Shown: positions 57,183-64,000 of the stretch, one piece after another
Layout: each line of letters starts with the position of its first letter
Position numbering within the stretch: the stretch's first letter is position 1
DNA from: Bacteroidota bacterium
GTDB lineage: Bacteria; Bacteroidota; Bacteroidia; B-17B0; Aurantibacillaceae
Direction: 5' to 3'
Assembly: GCA_030692515.1 (NCBI GenBank)
Contig: JAUXZS010000016.1
Span: 132,313 to 196,312, forward strand
Length of the DNA stretch: 64,000 nucleotides
The notes under the pieces: generated by a model
Seen by the model: only the letters and a program-made list of their open reading frames with translations
Databases searched by the model: none
Told to the model about the DNA's origin: nothing
Translations under genes and position numbers: made by a program

Positions 57183-59537
57183 ATGAAATTTCGTTTACTC
57201 TTACTTTTAAGCTTTTTAGTTTTTAAAATATACAGTCAAGATAAAGCCACCATTAGTGGTTATATAAAAGATTCTAAAAATGGGGAGTCTTTAATTGGCG
57301 CAACTGTATATAAGCAAGGTTCTAATATGGCTGCTTCTGCAAATGAATATGGATTTTTTTCATTGACATTGCCAAAGGGTCAACATGTAATTGTTGTTTC
57401 GTTAATTGGCTACGCCACGTATTCATTTCAGGTAAATCTCGAAAAAAATATTAGTAAAACTTATGAATTATCTGAAGAAGGTAAACAATTAGATGAAGTA
57501 GTAATTACGGGCGAAGCAGCAGATAAAAACATTACAAGTACTGAAATGGGTACAACAAAATTAGACATTAAACAAATAAATAAAATTCCAGCCATGTTTG
57601 GCGAAGTGGATATTGTTCGTTCCATACAATTGCTGCCGGGTGTAACTACTGTTGGTGAAGGCGCGAGTGGCTTTAATGTACGGGGTGGTAATATCGATCA
57701 AAATTTAATACTGTTAGATGAGGCGCCAGTGTATAATTCGTCTCACTTATTTGGTTTTTTCTCGGTGTTTAATCCAGATGCAGTTAAAGACGTAAAATTA
57801 ATTAAAGGAGGAATTCCTGCACAATATGGCGGAAGAGTTTCTTCAATTTTAGATATAAGAATGAAAGAAGGTAATTCTAAAAAATTGACTTTCACCGGAG
57901 GTATTGGTACGGTTTTTAGTCGTTTTAGTATTGAAGCTCCAATAGTAAAAGATAAGGTAAGTTTTATTTTAGCCGGAAGAAGAAGCTACATTGATGCTTT
58001 GGTAAAACCATTTTTAAAAAGCACTAACGCGTTAAAAAAAGCAGATTTTAATTTTTATGATCTAACTGCAAAAATAAATTGGCGTATTGATGATAAAAAC
58101 ACGGTTTTTGCAAGTGGTTATTTAGGAAGAGACGTTTTTGGAAGTACAGGATTTAAATTTAACTGGGGTAACTCAACAACTACTTTGCGCTGGAATCATA
58201 TTTTTAATAGTAAACTTTTCATGAATGTTTCTGCATTTTATAGTAATTACGATTATTTAATAGATTTTAAACAAGAAAGTAATAACCAACAATTTAATTG
58301 GACAAGCAACATCATCAACTACAGTTTTAAACCCGACTTTAGTTATTTTGCCAACAGTAAAAATAAAATTAGATTTGGCGCGCAAGCGTTATTGTATGAT
58401 TTTAAGCCTTACGATGCTACCGGCAAATTTGAAAATACTACTGTCATATTTAAATCCGACAAGCGCTATGGTGTTGAATATTCTGCATATATCAGCAATG
58501 AACAAAAAATAAGGCCACGGTTAACTTTTGAATATGGCGTAAGAGTTAGTATTTACAATTATATTGGAAAAGGAACAGCTTATACATTTAGAGATACTAC
58601 TGCTAATGAAGAGTTACCACTTGAGAGTTCTAAAAAGTATAAGAATGGTGAAATAATAAAAGATTATGTAAACCCTGAGCCTCGCTTCTCTATGAATTAT
58701 GTTATTAATAATTCTAGTTCCATTAAAGCAAGTTATAATAGAATGGCACAATACATTCAGTTAATTAGTAACACGGCAGCAAGCACGCCGTTAGATGTCT
58801 ATACCATTGCATCTAATAATTTAAAACCATTGTTGGCCGACCAAGGAAGCGTAGGCTATTTTAGAAATTTTAAAGATAATATGTACGAAACATCTGTAGA
58901 AGTGTATTACAAATATTTACAAAATCAATTAGATTATATTGATAATGCTAACCTGTTTATTAACCCTACAGTTGAAAACCAATTAGTACAAGGCTTGGGT
59001 AGAGCCTATGGAGCTGAGTTTTACATAAAGAAAACAAAAGGTAAAATTAATGGTTGGATAAGCTACACCTTAAGTAAAACTGAGCGTTTAGTAAGAGGTA
59101 TCAGTAATGATAATTGGTTTTTTAGTCGTTATGATAGAACCCATTGCTTAAATACAGTTTTAAATTATGAAATTGCTAAAAACTGGAGCATTTCAACCAA
59201 CTTCGTTTTCTTAAGCGGAACGCCGGCAACTTTTCCTAATTCAAAAATTACGATTCAAAATTATAATATTCCTTATAACACAGATGGGATAAGAAACAAT
59301 TACAGAATTACACCATATCACAGAATGGATTTAGGGGCAACTTACAATTTCAAGAAAAATGACCAACGTCGCTATAAACAAAGCATCGTGCTAAGCGTAT
59401 ACAATGTTTATAATCGCCGCAATGCTTTTAGCGTTTATTTTAGAACCAAACAAGGCTCTACTTTTGAAACTGAGGCTGTTCGTTTTTCAGTTATTGGCTC
59501 TATAGTTCCTGCAATTACTTATAATTTTAATTTTTAA
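57183..59537 (+). CDS. TonB-dependent outer-membrane receptor with N-terminal carboxypeptidase-regulatory-like domain
   Basis: ATISGYIKDSKNGESLIGATVYKQGSNMAASANEYGFFSLTLPKG; plug domain VRSIQLLPGVTTVGEGASGFNVRGGNIDQNLILLDEAPVYNSSHLFGFFSVFNPDAVKDVKLIKGGIPAQYGGRVSSILDI. Confidence 0.93.
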   Translation: MKFRLLLLLSFLVFKIYSQDKATISGYIKDSKNGESLIGATVYKQGSNMAASANEYGFFSLTLPKGQHVIVVSLIGYATYSFQVNLEKNISKTYELSEEGKQLDEVVITGEAADKNITSTEMGTTKLDIKQINKIPAMFGEVDIVRSIQLLPGVTTVGEGASGFNVRGGNIDQNLILLDEAPVYNSSHLFGFFSVFNPDAVKDVKLIKGGIPAQYGGRVSSILDIRMKEGNSKKLTFTGGIGTVFSRFSIEAPIVKDKVSFILAGRRSYIDALVKPFLKSTNALKKADFNFYDLTAKINWRIDDKNTVFASGYLGRDVFGSTGFKFNWGNSTTTLRWNHIFNSKLFMNVSAFYSNYDYLIDFKQESNNQQFNWTSNIINYSFKPDFSYFANSKNKIRFGAQALLYDFKPYDATGKFENTTVIFKSDKRYGVEYSAYISNEQKIRPRLTFEYGVRVSIYNYIGKGTAYTFRDTTANEELPLESSKKYKNGEIIKDYVNPEPRFSMNYVINNSSSIKASYNRMAQYIQLISNTAASTPLDVYTIASNNLKPLLADQGSVGYFRNFKDNMYETSVEVYYKYLQNQLDYIDNANLFINPTVENQLVQGLGRAYGAEFYIKKTKGKINGWISYTLSKTERLVRGISNDNWFFSRYDRTHCLNTVLNYEIAKNWSISTNFVFLSGTPATFPNSKITIQNYNIPYNTDGIRNNYRITPYHRMDLGATYNFKKNDQRRYKQSIVLSVYNVYNRRNAFSVYFRTKQGSTFETEAVRFSVIGSIVPAITYNFNF

Positions 59538-59541
59538 AATC

Positions 59542-60426
59542 ATGAAAACTATTTTCAAATTTTTATTTATTAGCACGGCATTTTTCGGGATTACTTCATG
59601 CGAAGATGTTGTTCAGATTAAACTAGACGAAGGATCAAAATTATATGTTATTGATGCCTTTGTAAACAATACTCGAAGCAACCAAACAATTAGAGTATTA
59701 ACCAACGATAATTATTTTAGTAATAGAGAAGCGCCTCCCGTTACAAATGCAACAGTAATCTTAAAAGATTTAACTGCAAACAAACAATACAACTTTAACT
59801 ACACGTCAAAAGGAAATTATGTTTTTGCTTTAGCGACAACCGATACAATCTCTAAAATAGGGCATCAATATGAATTAAATGTAATTGTAGATGGTAATAC
59901 TTACACATCTATCTGTCTGCAAAAACGAACAGCTATTTTGGATAGCATTAGCGCAGTATACAATGATGGAACTTCTGGATTTGGACCGCCGAACCCTTCG
60001 TACAACTGTTTTTTATGGGCAAGAGATAAAGTTGATTTAGTTCCGGATTATTACTGGATTAAAACTTTTAAAAACGATACTCTTTTTGATAAACCAAGCG
60101 ACTTAAACACTGCGATTGATGGGACAGGTGGCGAAGTTACAAATGCAGGTGGTGCTGATACATTAGATTTTACCCCGCCAGCAATTTTTTTGGGGTTTAA
60201 TAGTTATAAGTCTGGCGATAAATGTAAAGTTGAAATTCATTCTATTTCTCGAGAAACTAATAATTTTTTATTTCAGGCAGTTGCCCAAATTCAAAATGGC
60301 GGTTTATTTGCAACAACACCCGAAAATGTTAGAACTAACATTACAACACCCTCAGGAGCAAAAACAAAAGCTGTTGGTTGGTTTAATATGGCAACTGTGG
60401 TTTCAAAAACTAAACTAATTCCTTAA
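59542..60426 (+). CDS. DUF4249 domain-containing lipoprotein
   Basis: Lipobox FFGITSC; VVQIKLDEGSKLYVIDAFVNNTRSNQTIRVLTNDNYF...PPVTNATVILKD; pairing with a TonB receptor is typical. Confidence 0.85.
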   Translation: MKTIFKFLFISTAFFGITSCEDVVQIKLDEGSKLYVIDAFVNNTRSNQTIRVLTNDNYFSNREAPPVTNATVILKDLTANKQYNFNYTSKGNYVFALATTDTISKIGHQYELNVIVDGNTYTSICLQKRTAILDSISAVYNDGTSGFGPPNPSYNCFLWARDKVDLVPDYYWIKTFKNDTLFDKPSDLNTAIDGTGGEVTNAGGADTLDFTPPAIFLGFNSYKSGDKCKVEIHSISRETNNFLFQAVAQIQNGGLFATTPENVRTNITTPSGAKTKAVGWFNMATVVSKTKLIP

Positions 60427-60447
60427 TTATCATTTCAGTTTTTCTTT

Positions 60448-60455
60448 TATCTTTG
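60448..60455 (+). promoter_or_regulatory. TAnnTTTG -7 element (TATCTTTG) upstream of small lipoprotein gene
   Basis: TATCTTTG 20 nt before ATG 60475. Confidence 0.35.
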
Positions 60456-60474
60456 ATGATCTAAAAAAAACAAA

Positions 60475-60840
60475 ATGAAAAATTATTTTATTCTTGCAGC
60501 AATTTCATTAATTATTTTTTCTTGTAAAAAAGACAGAGTTTGCTCCTGTACTATTACAAAAACGGGCACTTCAACCACTACAGGAAAAGCTGAACTAGTT
60601 ATAATACCAGGTTTTCCTCTGGACTTAGCCGATACATCGTTTGTTACAAACATTAACGAAACACAATCTGTAGATAAAAAAATTGAAAAGGTTACTAAAC
60701 GAAGGGCGAAAAATAATTGTATTAGCTATACAGAACCATATAATGAAACAATACTTACATCCGTGCCTGCGTCTTCGTTTAATTTATCAGTTATTGTAAC
60801 TAACAAAGGCGATAAACATTATGCCTGCGAATTAAAATAA
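60475..60840 (+). CDS. Small lipoprotein of unknown function
   Basis: Lipobox-like LIIFSCKK, 121 aa, four Cys in mature part; promoter-like element upstream. Confidence 0.6.
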   Translation: MKNYFILAAISLIIFSCKKDRVCSCTITKTGTSTTTGKAELVIIPGFPLDLADTSFVTNINETQSVDKKIEKVTKRRAKNNCISYTEPYNETILTSVPASSFNLSVIVTNKGDKHYACELK

Positions 60841-60841
60841 A

Positions 60842-61837
60842 TTATTTTCCCATCTTTAGTGTAAGTTCAACAAGGCGATTACAATACCCCCATTCGTTAT
60901 CGTACCAGCCTATAATTTTTACGAGATTTCCTACAACACTTGTAAATTCAGCATCGTACACTGCGCTGTGCGGGTTTCCAATAACATCTATGCTTACAAT
61001 AGGGTCTTCTGTGTACTCTAATATCCCTTTTAAATTTGTTTTAGCAGCAGCTTTAAAAGCTTCATTAATTTTATTTACCGTTGGGATTTTGTTTAATACA
61101 CAAGTAATGTCTGTTAGTGAACCATCGGGCACAGGAACACGCATACCACAGCCACCAATCTTACCCTCTAAATGTGGGAAAATTTTGGTGATTGCCTTAG
61201 CCGCACCAGTAGATGTAGGAATAATGCTCATTGCAGCTGCTCTAGCTCTTCTTAAATCTTTATGTGGTGCATCGTGAATTCTCTGATCACTAGTATAGGA
61301 ATGCACTGTAGTGATATAGGCATCCTCTATACCAAACTGATCTAATACCATCAACATGGGAGCCGCGCAATTAGTTGTACAACTTGCATTTGAAACAATA
61401 ATATCATCAGGTTTTAGGAAGTTATCGTTTACACCTATTACAATAGTTCTAATATCATCGTCCTTTGCCGGTGCAGAAAGCAATACCTTCTTTGCGCCAG
61501 CCGCTATATGTTTAGAAGCATTTTCTTTATCTAAAAAATGACCAGTACACTCAACTACAATGTCAATATTATTTTCTTTCCAAGGCAATTGAGCCGGATC
61601 TTTTAACGAAACAATTTTTATTGTTTTTCCATTAATAATCAAATTATTATTTTCGACTTTTATCTCCCCATCAAATTTTCGATGAATAGAATCGTATTTA
61701 AATAAATGCGCTAACGTTTCTGCATCTGTTAAATCATTAATAACAACAATATCAATAAGGGGGTTATTAATACAATTACGTAAATAAACTCTTCCAATTC
61801 TTCCGAAACCATTTATTGCAACTCTGATTTTTTTCAT
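60842..61837 (-). CDS. gapA: Type I glyceraldehyde-3-phosphate dehydrogenase
   Basis: IRVAINGFGRIGRVYLRNC...SNASCTTNCAAPMLMVLDQFGI...RRARAAAMSIIPTSTGAAKAI...WYDNEWGYCNRLVEL. Confidence 0.95.
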   Translation of the reverse strand: MKKIRVAINGFGRIGRVYLRNCINNPLIDIVVINDLTDAETLAHLFKYDSIHRKFDGEIKVENNNLIINGKTIKIVSLKDPAQLPWKENNIDIVVECTGHFLDKENASKHIAAGAKKVLLSAPAKDDDIRTIVIGVNDNFLKPDDIIVSNASCTTNCAAPMLMVLDQFGIEDAYITTVHSYTSDQRIHDAPHKDLRRARAAAMSIIPTSTGAAKAITKIFPHLEGKIGGCGMRVPVPDGSLTDITCVLNKIPTVNKINEAFKAAAKTNLKGILEYTEDPIVSIDVIGNPHSAVYDAEFTSVVGNLVKIIGWYDNEWGYCNRLVELTLKMGK

Positions 61838-61855
61838 TTTAGTGCTTATTGAATT

Positions 61856-62746
61856 TTATTTTTTGTACGGTTTTCTTTGTTTTGATTCTAAATTAAACGT
61901 AAACCAATCATGTTTAACTCTAATTAATGCTTCGTCCTTTGCAAACGGAAGCACCTCATCTGCGCCAAAAATAGTTTCTTCTTTTGTTTTTGAATCTAAC
62001 AAAATATAATATTCTCTGGGCTCAAATATTTTATGAATAACATAATTCTTAGTCGCCATATCAATATGGCGTAAAGACTTTGCAACTTTTTTTCCACTAT
62101 AATCATAAATGTCATCTTCTCCTGGGCCACCAAGTCCGGCGGTACATCCAACTATTAAAGAATCTATTGGATTAATTTTTATACTAGAGTAACTATAAGG
62201 CACAACTTGCTCTTCCTTGAAATTATTTAAACCTGTATAAACTATCCCGCCTTCGTTTTTAATTTCCGTAATAATAAAATTTGGATCTGCTGTCAAGAAA
62301 ATTTCATTATAACCTGTAAAAATTGTTTGAGTAAAATCTTTATTAATTAAATACTTTTTATTTTTTGAGCTTACAATAAAATACTTTTCATCGTCATTGA
62401 ATTGAGACACTGAGTTCTTTACAAGTGAAAACACACTGCAAGTATCAGATTCGTTCGTCTTAATTTTTAACTTATCGCCCTGCTTGTTCAAATAATTACA
62501 ATTGTAAACTGTAGTAAAGGACTTCATAAACTTATTAGCCGAAGCAACCTTTGTTTTATAACATGCTAAGCAAACCTTTCCGGAATTGTCAAAATTAAAA
62601 ATAGTGTCATAAACAGGCTTGATAATAATATTTGTGTTTTCCTTAATTCCCCATTTAAGATTTTCTTTGAAGGGCGCAGTTTGAGATTTCAAATCTTGCC
62701 AAAAGATTAAAAAAAAGAAAGCGAATATGTTAATTACATTTCTCAA
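61856..62746 (-). CDS. Secreted hypothetical protein, possibly WG-repeat-related
   Basis: Signal peptide; KWGIKENTNIIIKPVYDTIFNF resembles a WG repeat; rest not recognised. Confidence 0.45.
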   Translation of the reverse strand: MRNVINIFAFFFLIFWQDLKSQTAPFKENLKWGIKENTNIIIKPVYDTIFNFDNSGKVCLACYKTKVASANKFMKSFTTVYNCNYLNKQGDKLKIKTNESDTCSVFSLVKNSVSQFNDDEKYFIVSSKNKKYLINKDFTQTIFTGYNEIFLTADPNFIITEIKNEGGIVYTGLNNFKEEQVVPYSYSSIKINPIDSLIVGCTAGLGGPGEDDIYDYSGKKVAKSLRHIDMATKNYVIHKIFEPREYYILLDSKTKEETIFGADEVLPFAKDEALIRVKHDWFTFNLESKQRKPYKK

Positions 62747-62895
62747 AATATACTAAACATTAAATGTAATTAAAATTTGATTTAAAAAGGCTGTTTTTTA
62801 CCGAAAATAAAAATAAAAAAAACATCAATATCTCCTATGTACTACGTTGTTAGGGGATTTAACAAAATTTAGTTACCTAAAGCAATAGCGTGTTT

Positions 62896-63726
62896 TTACA
62901 TTAGAAGAGAAGTTTGTGTGCTAAATTTCTTCTCGGGCATTTTTTCTTTATTCAAATCATCTAAAGCAATTTCATAAACGTTGGTTTCATTATAGCGTGA
63001 GGCAATAATGATGTTTGTGCCCTGCGCGTTTTTTAAAAATAATTCGCGTACAAGATTCGGGCAATTATTATCCTTAGAAAGGTGCGATAAAATTAAATGG
63101 CTCATAAATTTAGGCTTATGTTTTACGAATATCTCTAAGGCTTGAGAATTTGATAAATGACCTTTATCGCTGCTAATGCGGTTTTTTAGGTAATAAGGAT
63201 AATTTCCTTTTTCCAACATCAAATCATCATAATTTGCTTCAAGAAAAGCAGCGTTACACTCTTTAAAATTCCTGATGACATGTTCGCAAGCTAAACCAAT
63301 GTCCGTTAACACACCAATTTTAATGCCATTGCCTGACACAATAAAACTATAGGGATCTGAAGCATCGTGCATTTTTGGAAAGGCAGTTATTGAAAGCTTT
63401 CCAATATTAATTGCTTTATAGGCAGCAAATGTTTTTATTAAATCAGTTGGTAAAAAAAGTTTACTGTGTGTTAATGTAGTTGGTGTAATATAAACAGGTA
63501 ATTTAAATTTTCGAGACAAAACAGAAAGTCCTCGAATATGATCTGAATGTTCATGAGAAATAAAAATTGCTTTTACTTTTTCGAGAGATAATTCTAGGCG
63601 AGCCATGCGCTTTTCTACCTCTCTACAGGAGATTCCAACGTCAACCAAAACTCCTTCATCATTATTTCCGACATAATAACAATTACCATTACTCCCCGAA
63701 TTTAACGATGCGATAAAAAGTGACAT
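62896..63726 (-). CDS. MBL-fold metallohydrolase, YycJ/WalJ-like
   Basis: FIASLNSGSNGNCYYVGNNDEGVLVDVGISCREVEKRM...IFISHEHSDHIRGLSVLSRKF...LTDIG...LSHLSKDNN. Confidence 0.9.
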   Translation of the reverse strand: MSLFIASLNSGSNGNCYYVGNNDEGVLVDVGISCREVEKRMARLELSLEKVKAIFISHEHSDHIRGLSVLSRKFKLPVYITPTTLTHSKLFLPTDLIKTFAAYKAINIGKLSITAFPKMHDASDPYSFIVSGNGIKIGVLTDIGLACEHVIRNFKECNAAFLEANYDDLMLEKGNYPYYLKNRISSDKGHLSNSQALEIFVKHKPKFMSHLILSHLSKDNNCPNLVRELFLKNAQGTNIIIASRYNETNVYEIALDDLNKEKMPEKKFSTQTSLLM

Positions 63727-63987
63727 GATTTAGTAAAGAAACAAATTTTAATTGATTGAAGATATTTGGTGTAAAAATTATTTTTCGGCTTTACTTTTTC
63801 ATCCGCTTGTTAAAATCAATCTAGCTGTGCCATTTTAATTCATGAGAACCGCTCAGGCCTAATTTTTCGGTTGTTTTGCTTTTTAAACCCTAAAACTTGT
63901 TTAAAACTTTACAAAATCAATTTCTTTCACCAATTAAAAAGAGCTTATTTTCACTCATTATAAATTTAAAATAAATAAAAATAAAAA

Positions 63988-64000
63988 ATGGAACAAAACA
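63988..64000 (+). CDS. Possible start of a gene running off the right edge
   Basis: ATGGAACAAAACA after an AT-rich leader; only 13 nt visible. Confidence 0.2.

Noticed and set aside
60230-60418. 62-aa plus-strand ORF
   Set aside because: Out-of-frame within the DUF4249 gene; no support.
1-64000. Anti-phage defence or prophage island
   Set aside because: No integrase, phage structural, restriction-modification or toxin-antitoxin genes recognised; gene content is chromosomal core plus glycan cluster.

Overview
AT-rich chromosomal window of a Bacteroidota bacterium. The phylum is inferred from SprA/T9SS, a T9SS C-terminal sorting domain, a TonB receptor + DUF4249 pair, GWxTD, and TAnnTTTG-type promoters. 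Left part (0-32 kb): housekeeping and envelope genes, namely a tandem AAA ATPase truncated at the left edge, marC-like, AI-2E family permease, rnhA, sucD, vanZ-like, gcvH, a 2496-aa sprA, ruvA, maeB, a 1193-aa histidine kinase, a TMTC-like TPR membrane protein, a T9SS cargo protein, tRNA-Leu(TAG), a PqqB-like MBL protein and uvrC. Middle (32.8-51 kb): a surface-polysaccharide cluster with a Wzt-like ABC ATPase, at least six glycosyltransferases including a GT11 fucosyltransferase, several methyltransferases, a transglutaminase-like membrane protein, asnB, a candidate polymerase and galE. Right part: ppa, hutH, hisS, a MORN/ConA-like/pseudo-protease protein, a TonB receptor-DUF4249 pair, gapA and a WalJ-like MBL hydrolase. 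Most notable signals: (1) an approximately 90-aa insert with four EF-hand/dockerin-like loops and four cysteines in the first extracytoplasmic loop of the TMTC-like protein; (2) a HtrA/trypsin-like domain that appears to have lost all three catalytic residues, fused to MORN-type repeats; (3) four different palindromic intergenic elements within 6.0-9.1 kb, one of which holds four hairpins with covarying stems; (4) a transglutaminase-like membrane protein next to asnB; (5) a palindrome overlapping the promoter of the TonB receptor gene. Family assignments come from motif recognition only; no database search was run.
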